From positions 186,001 through 250,000 of the forward strand of contig NZ_JANIGO010000003.1 in NCBI RefSeq assembly GCF_024518835.1: a stretch of DNA of 64,000 nucleotides. Reading direction: 5' to 3'. Numbering within the stretch: position 1 is the stretch's first letter; each line of letters begins with the position of its first letter. The notes under the pieces are model-generated. The model saw only the letters and a program-made list of their open reading frames with translations, searched no databases and was not told where the DNA came from. Shown piece by piece: positions 28,707 through 36,659 of this stretch. The DNA comes from Limnobacter humi (GTDB taxonomy: Bacteria > Pseudomonadota > Gammaproteobacteria > Burkholderiales > Burkholderiaceae_B). Both the position numbers and the translations under genes were made by a program.

Positions 28707-29693
28707 TCAGTCAAACAACCAGTCTGGATGAACACTGCCTTGACAGGATTTGGCCATGGATGAAAACAGCGAGTGCCCATCAGACACCACGGAACGGGCA
28801 TTCAACATCACGGCAAAATCCCGGAGGCTGTCCAGGTTAATGTCAAACTTGGACAGTCCTGCGGACTGCAGGTCATGCGCTTTGAGCTCATGAATTCCTG
28901 AAGCCACCATTTTGGAATCCATCCGATGTGACAGAAATTGGCCGATGCCGGTTTTCTCGATCCATTGGCTGGCCAGCCACGCTGAGTCTGACAACACCCA
29001 AACAGGCTTCCTCGATGCTGCATCGGGGCAGGCTGCTGCATAGGCTTGCTGGACTTGTTCGATGTAGGCATTCAAGTCGGGAAATTGGGCATCCAGTTTC
29101 TCAGCCAACGATTTGAGGGCTACCTGACCACCTGCCCACGGCTTGGAACCTGCGCGAAGGTGAACCACATCATAATCCTTGGCCACCAAACCGCGATTGC
29201 GTGCATAACGCTTCAAATCGGCAGACATCCACGCCTTGGGCTTCAAGCTGGAAAAGTCCGAAAACCGGAAGGCCCGAAAACCGACGCCAGCATACACCAC
29301 CACGTCCGCGTCAAAATCTGCCTGTTTGAAATCCGCAATCGCATGGATGGTCTCCCCATGCTGGGGCAATTGAAACAACTCGGTGTACACCAAAGTCCGA
29401 ATGTCCAAATTGTCCATGTGCACAGCCCAGGGTTTCGGAATGGTCTCACCGCCGATCTGCCCCTGGCGAAACAACGCCAAAAAACCGTGCAAGGGGAAAT
29501 GCCGCACACCCGTCACATCAACATAGTCGTCCAGCGTCAACAACCCATCATGAGACCACTCTTCATCACGCCAGTCGACCACGAGGTATCGTCCAGTGGC
29601 CTTGGCGTACTTGATGGCTTGAAGCAGGCACTGCAGGCGATCACCCCAACCTGCAGCACCTTTCAACACAACAAATTTCAGTCCGGTTGTCAT
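28707..29693 (-). CDS. Fucosyltransferase-like (GT-B) glycosyltransferase, putative
   Basis: A 328-residue cytoplasmic-looking protein. The N-terminal GAAGWGDRLQCLLQAIKYAKATGR followed by LVVDWRD, the central DVVHLRAGSKPW and the late SVVSDGHSLFSSMAKSC follow the pattern of alpha-1,6-fucosyltransferase/O-FucT-like enzymes (G-x-G-N/D-R loop, HxRxG, and S-x-x-S-x-x). This is a pattern-level call: donor and acceptor are unknown. It begins 5 bp after the acyltransferase gene stop on the same strand, so both are probably cotranscribed. Confidence 0.5.
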   Translation of the reverse strand: MTTGLKFVVLKGAAGWGDRLQCLLQAIKYAKATGRYLVVDWRDEEWSHDGLLTLDDYVDVTGVRHFPLHGFLALFRQGQIGGETIPKPWAVHMDNLDIRTLVYTELFQLPQHGETIHAIADFKQADFDADVVVYAGVGFRAFRFSDFSSLKPKAWMSADLKRYARNRGLVAKDYDVVHLRAGSKPWAGGQVALKSLAEKLDAQFPDLNAYIEQVQQAYAAACPDAASRKPVWVLSDSAWLASQWIEKTGIGQFLSHRMDSKMVASGIHELKAHDLQSAGLSKFDINLDSLRDFAVMLNARSVVSDGHSLFSSMAKSCQGSVHPDWLFD

Positions 29694-29698
29694 GCGTA

Positions 29699-31246
29699 CT
29701 AGCCAGCCGATTTCCTGCTGACCGGCTTGGGCCTTGTCTTGGCCGCTGTCTTGGCAGCTGTTTTGGTGGCCGCACCAGCAGCGCGCCTGGAGGCTGCTGC
29801 CCTGGTCGCAACCGGCTTGGTTGCCGGGGTGGATGAGGGTTCTTCCACATACGAAACACCCAACAAGCCCTCCAGCTCTTCCAGCGCTTCTCCGGTGTAT
29901 ACAGCCAAGCGCTGCATGGATGGCAATGCATCGTGGTCACCCGTAAACGCCACGTTGAACTGGCCGGCATAACTCACCACGGTGATGTTCAATGCCTGTC
30001 CATGGGGAATCAGCGAGATGGGGTAAAACTGCGCCAGTCGGCAACCCGAAAAATACAAATCCTGAGAAGGCCCCGGCACGTTGGAAATCACCGTGTTGAA
30101 AATCGGACGCGTCAATCCGCCGAGGCCCGAGACCAACTGCAGCATCATGGGGGCCATCAGCATGATGGTGTAGTTGTTGATGGCCTCTTTGGGCATCGAC
30201 TGCAAATGGGTCTTGGCCACCTGCGTGGAACGGTTGATTTCCCGCAGACGTACCAGCGGGTCTTCCTCGGTGGTGTTCAAGTTGGCCAGAATGAAGCTGA
30301 TGGCATTGCCACCGTCCAAATCATCGGCCGGCCGAACCGACACCGGCAAACCGGCTGTCAGGTTTTCATGGGGCAAGGCATTTCGTTCAACCAGGTAACG
30401 TCGCAGTGAAGCCGAGCAGATCGCCAAAAAAATGTCGTTCACACTCACTTCCGCGGCTTCGGCCAGCTTGCGGATGCGCTCCAATGGGTAGGTTTGCGTG
30501 GCCAAACGCCGTGCACCACCCACACGACCATTCAGAATCGACTTGGGCCCTGAAAACGGTGTTGCAATGGCAGTGTCGGTTGGCTTGAAGGCCTCATCAA
30601 ACAATGCGCGCAGGGCTTTGCCAGCAACAGAAATGGCGGCGCCATTCAACTTGGCGGCCTTCCAGGCTTCCATCGCCTGGTCCACAAAAGGTGGCGGTGC
30701 TTTGGATTTTTTTTCTTTGCGCACAGTGCCCACAGACCAGGGGGCTGGCAGGGTCAGGCTTTCCTTCGCGCTCTTGCCAAAAATACGGCTCATCAGGCGC
30801 ATGGCACCCACGCCATCCATCAATGAGTGGTGCATTTTGGTGTACAACGCAAAGCGGTTGCCCTGCAAACCTTCAATCAAATGCATTTCCCACAAGGGTC
30901 GGTGAAAGTCCAAGGGGTGAGAATGCAGGCGAGAAATCAACGCACCGAGTTCGCGCTCACCACCTGGGGCAGGCAAGGCACTGTGCCGGAAGTGGTAATC
31001 CAGATCGACCTTGTCGGTTTCAACCCACTTGGGGCGCAATGTTAGTAGTTTGGGGCTGTTGAGCCGGTAGTTAAATGGTGGGTTGAATTCCACCGAACTG
31101 CGCAACCAGGTCAATATGCGAGCAATCGCATCCTGAACCGGTTCATTTTCTACCGTAAAGATCGCCATGCTGCCCACGTGCATGGGAGCCTCCCGCGACT
31201 CCACATACAACCACGACGCGTCCAAAACGGGAATGTTTCTGGCCAT
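29699..31246 (-). CDS. Wax ester synthase / diacylglycerol acyltransferase (WS/DGAT family) with histone-like tail
   Basis: A 515-residue acyltransferase that uses acyl-CoA to esterify long-chain alcohols or diacylglycerol. The catalytic motif HHSLMDG is at residues 139-145; the N-terminal LDASWLYVESREAPMHVG and the late NTVISNVPGPSQDLYFSG are family blocks. After about residue 465 a low-complexity tail rich in Ala, Lys, Thr and Arg (AAKTAAKTRPKP and similar) is added, like the histone-H1-like tails of PHA granule proteins such as PhaF. This suggests storage of wax ester or triacylglycerol. The downstream glycosyltransferase-like gene is 5 bp away. Confidence 0.88.
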   Translation of the reverse strand: MARNIPVLDASWLYVESREAPMHVGSMAIFTVENEPVQDAIARILTWLRSSVEFNPPFNYRLNSPKLLTLRPKWVETDKVDLDYHFRHSALPAPGGERELGALISRLHSHPLDFHRPLWEMHLIEGLQGNRFALYTKMHHSLMDGVGAMRLMSRIFGKSAKESLTLPAPWSVGTVRKEKKSKAPPPFVDQAMEAWKAAKLNGAAISVAGKALRALFDEAFKPTDTAIATPFSGPKSILNGRVGGARRLATQTYPLERIRKLAEAAEVSVNDIFLAICSASLRRYLVERNALPHENLTAGLPVSVRPADDLDGGNAISFILANLNTTEEDPLVRLREINRSTQVAKTHLQSMPKEAINNYTIMLMAPMMLQLVSGLGGLTRPIFNTVISNVPGPSQDLYFSGCRLAQFYPISLIPHGQALNITVVSYAGQFNVAFTGDHDALPSMQRLAVYTGEALEELEGLLGVSYVEEPSSTPATKPVATRAAASRRAAGAATKTAAKTAAKTRPKPVSRKSAG

Positions 31247-31369
31247 CCCTCTTCTCCTGAGTGCATTTTTGTGTGTATTTATTCTTGAGCCTGTCTACCC
31301 TGTCTCTGCCCAAGACCGTTAGCGTTATTACAATAGCACGATCCAAGGGTTTACCAGCGCGGCCATCCT

Positions 31370-31783
31370 ATGACATTCACATACAAATTGAGGGTCTTTT
31401 TTGAGGACACAGACGCTGCTGGCGTGGTGTATTACGGCAATTACCTCCGGTTCATGGAAAGAGCCCGCAGCGAATGGTTTCTTCAACGCAGCATCGGCAT
31501 GAAATCTCTGATGGAGCATCATCACAGGGTATTCGTGGTCAGTCGAACCGAAATCGACTATCGCCGGTCTGCTAAACTAGAGGACTTGCTGGAAGTGTCG
31601 GTTGAACTGATTGAACTCAAACGGGTTTCCGCGGTCTTCAAACAGGTGATTCGCTGTGGCGATGTGTTGGTGTGCGAGGGGAAAACCCGGGTGGGTTGCG
31701 TTGACACGGTGACACTACGCCCATCACCCATACCTGCCGTGGTGTATGACGAGCTCCAGCACCTGCTGCGCACAGCCCAATAA
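31370..31783 (+). CDS. ybgC: YbgC, Tol-Pal-associated acyl-CoA thioesterase
   Basis: A 137-residue hotdog-fold thioesterase. The motif VFFEDTDAAGVVYYGNYLRFMERARSEW holds the catalytic Asp and is diagnostic of the YbgC family. It acts in the cytoplasm on short-chain or acyl-carrier-linked acyl groups and is the customary first gene of the tol-pal operon. tolQ starts 44 bp after its stop. Confidence 0.95.
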   Translation: MTFTYKLRVFFEDTDAAGVVYYGNYLRFMERARSEWFLQRSIGMKSLMEHHHRVFVVSRTEIDYRRSAKLEDLLEVSVELIELKRVSAVFKQVIRCGDVLVCEGKTRVGCVDTVTLRPSPIPAVVYDELQHLLRTAQ

Positions 31784-31827
31784 ACCATTGTCCATTGTTG
31801 ACCTTTTTCTTTTCAGGCCCCATCACC

Positions 31828-32505
31828 ATGCAAGTCTCCACCGACATGTCCTTCATCACGCTCATCACCGAAGCCAGCTTCGTGGTGCAAGTCGTCATGC
31901 TGATCCTCGTGTCCATTTCCCTGGTGTCCTGGGCCACCATTTTCAAAAAGTACGCTGTACTGAAAAAAGCCAAGCAACAATCCGACAAATTTGAGGAAGA
32001 ATTTTGGTCGGGTGGTGACCTCAACACCCTCTTCCAGCGCGCCAGCAGCCGTCGCATGGAGGCCGGTCCACTCGAACGCATTTTTGAAGCCGGCATGAGT
32101 GAATTCCTGCGCGCACGCGACAAAAAAGGCCTGACGGACTACGCCCTCATTATTGACGGTGCACGCCGTGCGATGAAGGCTGCATTCCAGCGCGAGAATG
32201 ACCTGCTGGAACGCAACCTGCCGTTTCTGGCCTCCGCCGGGTCAGTCAGCCCGTATATTGGTCTGTTTGGCACCGTGTGGGGCATCATGCACTCCTTCCG
32301 CGGATTGACCAACGTCCAACAAGCCACTTTGGCAGCCGTGGCACCGGGTATTGCCGAAGCATTGGTGGCCACCGCCATCGGCTTGTTTGCAGCCATCCCG
32401 GCCGTGGTGGCTTACAACCGGTATGCCAACGACATTGATCGCCTCTCCACCCAGTTTGAAAGCTTTGTGGAAGAGTTTTTGAACATCCTGCAACGTCAGC
32501 ACTGA
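31828..32505 (+). CDS. tolQ: TolQ, inner-membrane proton channel subunit
   Basis: A 225-residue membrane protein of the MotA/TolQ/ExbB family. With TolR it forms the proton-motive-force-driven motor of the Tol-Pal system. Three membrane segments are seen, at about 17-38 (VVQVVMLILVSISLVSWATIF), 130-150 and 170-195, with LFGTVWGIMHSF and the final AEALVATAIGLFAAIPAVVAYN. The frame is open from 31795, but ATG 31828 (MQVSTDMSF) gives the normal length. tolR follows 16 bp later. Confidence 0.96.
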   Translation: MQVSTDMSFITLITEASFVVQVVMLILVSISLVSWATIFKKYAVLKKAKQQSDKFEEEFWSGGDLNTLFQRASSRRMEAGPLERIFEAGMSEFLRARDKKGLTDYALIIDGARRAMKAAFQRENDLLERNLPFLASAGSVSPYIGLFGTVWGIMHSFRGLTNVQQATLAAVAPGIAEALVATAIGLFAAIPAVVAYNRYANDIDRLSTQFESFVEEFLNILQRQH

Positions 32506-32521
32506 GTCCGGAGTTCACAAG

Positions 32522-32944
32522 ATGAAAGAACTGGGTCGACGCAGCCGCCGTGGCATCAACGAAATCAATGTGGTGCCCTACATTGACGTCATGTTGGTGC
32601 TGCTCATCATTTTCATGGTGACCGCACCCATGGTCACACCATCGGTGATCGATCTTCCTTCCATGACCAACACCAACGTGCCCAAACAAGTTCGCCCCAT
32701 TGAGGTGACCGTACGGCAAGTGGGCAAGCTGGTGGTGAAAGACCTCAAAACCAATGAAAGCCGGGAAGTGACACTCGATGGCTTGGCCGATGAAGTGAAG
32801 CGCCTGCAAGGTGCAGAGGCCGATCGCCCCGTGGTGATTTCGGCCGAGAAATCCATCCAGTACCAGGCTGTGGTGGATGCCATGGATGCCCTGCAGAGGG
32901 CTGCCATCCAGAAGGTTGGCCTGTTGGTCAAACCCAAGGGATAA
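32522..32944 (+). CDS. tolR: TolR, inner-membrane motor subunit
   Basis: A 140-residue ExbD/TolR-type protein with one membrane segment. The segment contains the essential Asp in INVVPYIDVMLVLLIIFMV, which carries protons together with TolQ. The rest is periplasmic and has the family ending ALQRAAIQKVGLLVKP. It is 6 bp upstream of tolA. Confidence 0.96.
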   Translation: MKELGRRSRRGINEINVVPYIDVMLVLLIIFMVTAPMVTPSVIDLPSMTNTNVPKQVRPIEVTVRQVGKLVVKDLKTNESREVTLDGLADEVKRLQGAEADRPVVISAEKSIQYQAVVDAMDALQRAAIQKVGLLVKPKG

Positions 32945-32950
32945 ACTGCC

Positions 32951-33847
32951 GTGGATCTTGCACGCCAACGCGGAGAAATGCGATTGAGCCAGGCCCAACA
33001 AGCCTTGCTCGACAAAATGTCACGCGAAAGTGGCCTGGACAAACGCCTGGAACCCCCAGTTGATCACACCGGCGAAAAGGCTGGTCTCAGCCTATCGCTG
33101 GCTGCACACGTGCTGTTGGTCGCCTTCTTCGTGATTGGCTTGGCTTGGCGCACCGAACAACCCGCACCATTTGAAGCCGTGCTTTTCTCTGACTTACAAG
33201 GCCCTGCACAGGCCGTACAGCAAGACATTCAACCTGAACCCAAGGTTGAGCCACCCAAGCCCCAACCAGTGCCCGAGCCGCCCAAAGCGGTTGAGCCGCC
33301 ACCCGTGAAGCCACCCAAGGCCGACATCGAATTATCCAAGCCCGACAAAAAAAAGCCGGAGCCCAAGCCTGAACCGAAGCCAGAGCCGAAAAAACCTGAA
33401 CCAAAACCGGAGCCCAAAAAACCGGAGCCCAAGCCTGAGCCAAAGAAACCAGAGCCCAAGCCCCAGGTCAGCAGCGACGTATTGAAGAAACTGCGCGAGG
33501 AGGAGATCGCCCGCGCCACCGGTGGTGTGCCCAACACGGGCAGTAGCAGTGCTGGCAATAGCCGCAACAAAGCCGCCTACAGTGATCGAATTCGGCAATA
33601 TGTGCGCAGTAAAATTGTGTTCCCGGGTGCCAGCAGTGTGGATGGAAACCCACAGGCTGTTTTTGAAGTCCGCCAGTTACCCACTGGCGAGATCGTGTCG
33701 ATTACACAAAAACAAAGCAGTGGAATTCCCGCGTGGGACAGCGCGGTGGAGCGCGCATTGCAGCGCTCTAGCCCATTGCCCAGGGCTGAGGACGGCTCCG
33801 TTGAACCCGTGCTCGTACTCTCATTCCGTCCAAAAGACGTTCAATAA
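32951..33847 (+). CDS. tolA: TolA, periplasm-spanning Tol-Pal protein
   Basis: A 298-residue inner-membrane protein that links the TolQR motor to TolB/Pal. Start is GTG 32951. A cytoplasmic N-terminus of about 45 residues precedes the single membrane segment (about 47-65, LSLAAHVLLVAFFVIGLAW). A proline-rich spacer follows (about 90-175) with PEPK/KPEP repeats, and then the C-terminal globular domain of about 85 residues (AYSDRIRQYVRSKIVFPG to VLVLSFRP). The spacer is a Pro-Glu-Lys type as in TonB, not the long Ala/Lys helix of E. coli TolA; location between tolR and tolB makes it TolA. Confidence 0.93.
   Translation: MDLARQRGEMRLSQAQQALLDKMSRESGLDKRLEPPVDHTGEKAGLSLSLAAHVLLVAFFVIGLAWRTEQPAPFEAVLFSDLQGPAQAVQQDIQPEPKVEPPKPQPVPEPPKAVEPPPVKPPKADIELSKPDKKKPEPKPEPKPEPKKPEPKPEPKKPEPKPEPKKPEPKPQVSSDVLKKLREEEIARATGGVPNTGSSSAGNSRNKAAYSDRIRQYVRSKIVFPGASSVDGNPQAVFEVRQLPTGEIVSITQKQSSGIPAWDSAVERALQRSSPLPRAEDGSVEPVLVLSFRPKDVQ
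33352..33462 (+). repeat. In-frame repeat coding the PEPK spacer of TolA
   Basis: About 110 bp of imperfect 6-, 12- and 21-bp repeats (units like CCGGAGCCCAAG and CCTGAACCAAAA) encode KPEPKPEPKPEPKKPEPKPE-type sequence. Unit variation suggests age rather than a very recent expansion. It is a natural site for length variation between strains. Confidence 0.8.
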
Positions 33848-33855
33848 AGTTTCAA

Positions 33856-35214
33856 ATGATGACTGAACTCAACCCGACTGCCATGCCTATTTCCACATCC
33901 ATTCGCCGCTCCCAAAGCGCTTGCATCCGCTGGCTGCAGCGCATCGGCGTGCTCGTCGCTTCGGTAACAGCGGCCGCGCTGCCAATTGCTGCGCACGCCC
34001 AGCTGAAAATTGACATCACAGGCGTGGGCGCCAACCAGATCAATTATTCAGCCGCGCCATTCCAGGGAAACCAGGGTTTGCCAGAAGACATCAAAGCCAT
34101 CATTGATAGCGACCTGACCCGCAGCGGCTTTTTCAAAGCCATCAACACCACCAGCAATATCGACCTCAACGAATCCACCCTGATTGACCCCACAGCCTGG
34201 AAATCAGTCGGCGTGGATGCCTTGGTGGTGGGGTCGGTGCGAAAAACCAGCGATGGGCGTGTGGACATTCGCTTCAACCTGCACGACACGGCGCAGCAAA
34301 AGTCACTGGGCAAATTCAGTTATGTGGTCGCCCCATCTGCCATGCGGCTGACAGCCCACAAAATTGCCGATTTTGTGTACGAAAAGCTGTTGGGCGAGAA
34401 AGGCGTTTTTGCAACCCGGATTGCCTATGTCGAAAAATCCCCCGGCCGATACCGCCTGATCATCGCCGATTCGGATGGTGCAAACCCACAGGTGGCACTC
34501 GCGTCCAAAGAACCCATTATTTCTCCGGCCTGGTCACCCGATGGCCGTCAACTGGCCTATGTGTCCTTCGAAACCCGCAAACCCGTGGTGTTTGTGCATG
34601 AACTGGCCACCGGGAAACGCCGGGCAGTGGCCAATTTCAAAGGCAGCAACAGCGCACCGGCTTGGTCATCCGATGGCCGCAAGCTGGCGGTGGTTCTCAC
34701 CAAGGACGGAGGCTCACAGATTTTTTCCATGAACGCAGCCGATGGCTCCGGGCTGGACCGCTTGACCAGCACTGGCGGCATCAATACGGAACCGAATTAC
34801 AGTCAGGATGGTCAGAATATCTACTTCACGTCGGATCGCAGTGGTGGCCCACAGATTTACCGCATGGGGACTAGTGGCGCCAATCCAACGCGGGTGACGT
34901 TCGAAGGTGGATACAATATCTCGCCAAGAGTGAGCCCAGACGGTAAAATGTTAACTTATGTTACTCGCCGGGACGGTCAATTTAAAATTGCGGTCTTGGA
35001 TCTGGCTGGCGGACAGGACATGGTCCTAACCTCGACCGGACGCGAAGAGAGCCCAAGCTTCTCGCCCAATGGACGTTTTATCCTGTATGCCACCCGCGCC
35101 GGTGGCAAAGGGGCATTGGCCATGGTATCCAAAGACGGACGTGTGAAGAACACATTGAGCAGCACCGGAGGCGACATTGCGGAACCCACTTGGGGACCGT
35201 ACACCAACGACTAA
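33856..35214 (+). CDS. tolB: TolB, periplasmic Tol-Pal beta-propeller protein
   Basis: A 452-residue secreted protein. The N-terminus holds a basic stretch, a hydrophobic region and a signal cleavage region near AAHAQLKIDITGVG. Then come the TolB N-domain (IDSDLTRSGFFKAIN) and six beta-propeller blades with repeats such as ISPAWSPDGRQLAYVSF, SAPAWSSDGRKLAVVL, TEPNYSQDGQNIYFTSDRSGGPQIYR and ISPRVSPDGKMLTYVT. It links TolA and Pal. The start is ATG 33856; a second ATG follows directly, and the signal peptide is unusually long. Confidence 0.96.
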   Translation: MMTELNPTAMPISTSIRRSQSACIRWLQRIGVLVASVTAAALPIAAHAQLKIDITGVGANQINYSAAPFQGNQGLPEDIKAIIDSDLTRSGFFKAINTTSNIDLNESTLIDPTAWKSVGVDALVVGSVRKTSDGRVDIRFNLHDTAQQKSLGKFSYVVAPSAMRLTAHKIADFVYEKLLGEKGVFATRIAYVEKSPGRYRLIIADSDGANPQVALASKEPIISPAWSPDGRQLAYVSFETRKPVVFVHELATGKRRAVANFKGSNSAPAWSSDGRKLAVVLTKDGGSQIFSMNAADGSGLDRLTSTGGINTEPNYSQDGQNIYFTSDRSGGPQIYRMGTSGANPTRVTFEGGYNISPRVSPDGKMLTYVTRRDGQFKIAVLDLAGGQDMVLTSTGREESPSFSPNGRFILYATRAGGKGALAMVSKDGRVKNTLSSTGGDIAEPTWGPYTND

Positions 35215-35278
35215 CGTCAGCGGGAACCCGATTTTTTTGAATACATCGTTTTGAACCTTTTGGATTTTGGAGAAGCAC

Positions 35279-35809
35279 ATGACACAAACCTTTGCAAAAT
35301 ATGCCGCCCTGTCGACCCTGGTGGCCGTACTGGCCGCCTGTAGTTCGGCCGTTCCCTTAAACGACAAACCGGTTGAAAGCAAAACCGGCAAGGCACCCGG
35401 CACCACCCAAAGCGACACCCGTGCTGTGCCCACCGTCACACCGGGCGACATGGACCCGTTGAACGACCCACAGGGCGTGCTGGCCAAGCGCAGTGTTTAC
35501 TTTGACTTTGACAGCTACGACGTAAAGGGCGAGTACCGCACTGTGGTTCAAAATCACGCCAAGTACCTGGCCGCCAATGCCAGCCGCAAAGTGGTGATTC
35601 AGGGCAACACCGACGAGCGTGGTGGCGCTGAATACAACCTGGCACTGGGCCAGCGCCGTGCAGACGCCGTGAAAACCCTGATGCTGTCCCTGGGTGTGAA
35701 GGAGTCCCAGATCGAAACAGTGAGCTTCGGCAAAGAAAAACCCAAAGCCACTGGCAGTAACGAAGCAGCATGGGCAGAAAACCGCCGTGCCGACATCGCT
35801 TACCAGTAA
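35279..35809 (+). CDS. pal: Pal, peptidoglycan-associated lipoprotein
   Basis: A 176-residue outer-membrane lipoprotein. The signal peptide ends in a lipobox (AVLAAC, Cys at about residue 21). The C-terminal OmpA-like domain carries SVYFDFDSYDV, the peptidoglycan-binding motif GNTDERGGAEYNLALGQRRADAV, and ENRRADIAYQ. ATG 35279 follows a GGAGAAG ribosome-binding site. It lies 64 bp after tolB and just before the CpoB gene. Confidence 0.97.
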   Translation: MTQTFAKYAALSTLVAVLAACSSAVPLNDKPVESKTGKAPGTTQSDTRAVPTVTPGDMDPLNDPQGVLAKRSVYFDFDSYDVKGEYRTVVQNHAKYLAANASRKVVIQGNTDERGGAEYNLALGQRRADAVKTLMLSLGVKESQIETVSFGKEKPKATGSNEAAWAENRRADIAYQ

Positions 35810-35836
35810 TCCATGCACTTCAGGACTCCACACCCC

Positions 35837-36586
35837 ATGCACTTGAAGCCCAAGTTTGCCACCCTGGCTGTTGCGTTCGGTTTGAGCGCAGCATCCATGA
35901 ACGCCTTCGCAATTTTTGATGACAATGAAGCCCGCCGGGCCATCATCGAGTTGCGACAGCAAATTCAAACACTGGAGCAGCGCATCGGGCGGCTGGAGTC
36001 CACCTCACAACAGGGCCAGCTCACGCTGGCCCAGCAGGTTACCGACAAAGACCGAGAAATTGCACGGCTTCGGGGCGATCTCGAAGTGGCCAACAACAAT
36101 ATTCGGAAACTGCAGGAAGACAGCAAGGTGCTGTACGCCAGTCTGGAAGCCCGGATCAAACAGCTGGAACCCAAAAAGCTGGAACTGGACGGTCAGGAAC
36201 TGGCCGTTCCACAGGAACAGTTTGCGGATTACCAAGCTGGCTTGGACCACTTCAAAGCGGGCAACTACCAGCAAGCCGCTAGCCAATTTCAAAGTTTCAT
36301 CAACAAATACCCCAAGAGCAGCCTGGACCCCCAGGTCCGGTACTTTCTGGGTAGCGCGCAGTTTGCCCAAGGCGACTACAAATCTGCCCTGATCACTCAG
36401 CGGGACTTGGCCAAGGAATACCCCGAACACCCTCGCGCACCCGACGCCTTGCTCAGCATGGCCAGCGCACAGCTGGAGCTAAAAGCCATTCCGAACGCCA
36501 AGAAAACCCTGGGCGAAATCGTGAGCAAATACCCTGGCAGCGCTGCTGCCGGTAGTGCCAAGACACGGCTGGATGCGCTGAAATAA
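35837..36586 (+). CDS. cpoB: CpoB (YbgF), Tol-Pal cell division coordinator
   Basis: A 249-residue periplasmic protein. A signal peptide (VAFGLSAASMNAFA) is followed by a coiled coil (about 30-100, RRAIIELRQQIQTLEQRIGRLE and EIARLRGDLEVANNNIRKLQ) and C-terminal TPR repeats with DHFKAGNYQQAASQFQSFINKYPKS and DALLSMASAQLELK. CpoB links peptidoglycan synthesis with outer membrane constriction. The frame is also open from ATG 35813, immediately after pal; I choose ATG 35837 because of its compact signal peptide, but either could be used. Confidence 0.93.
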   Translation: MHLKPKFATLAVAFGLSAASMNAFAIFDDNEARRAIIELRQQIQTLEQRIGRLESTSQQGQLTLAQQVTDKDREIARLRGDLEVANNNIRKLQEDSKVLYASLEARIKQLEPKKLELDGQELAVPQEQFADYQAGLDHFKAGNYQQAASQFQSFINKYPKSSLDPQVRYFLGSAQFAQGDYKSALITQRDLAKEYPEHPRAPDALLSMASAQLELKAIPNAKKTLGEIVSKYPGSAAAGSAKTRLDALK

Positions 36587-36659
36587 AGCCGCAGTCGGCC
36601 TGCCCTTTCCAAGTGGCCGCCGGTACAATACGAGTTCTTTTGTTGATGATCAACGAGTC

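Noticed and set aside
33352-33462. CRISPR-like or mobile repeat
   Set aside because: The repeat is in frame within tolA, has a 3-bp codon rhythm and encodes PEPK units; there are no spacers.
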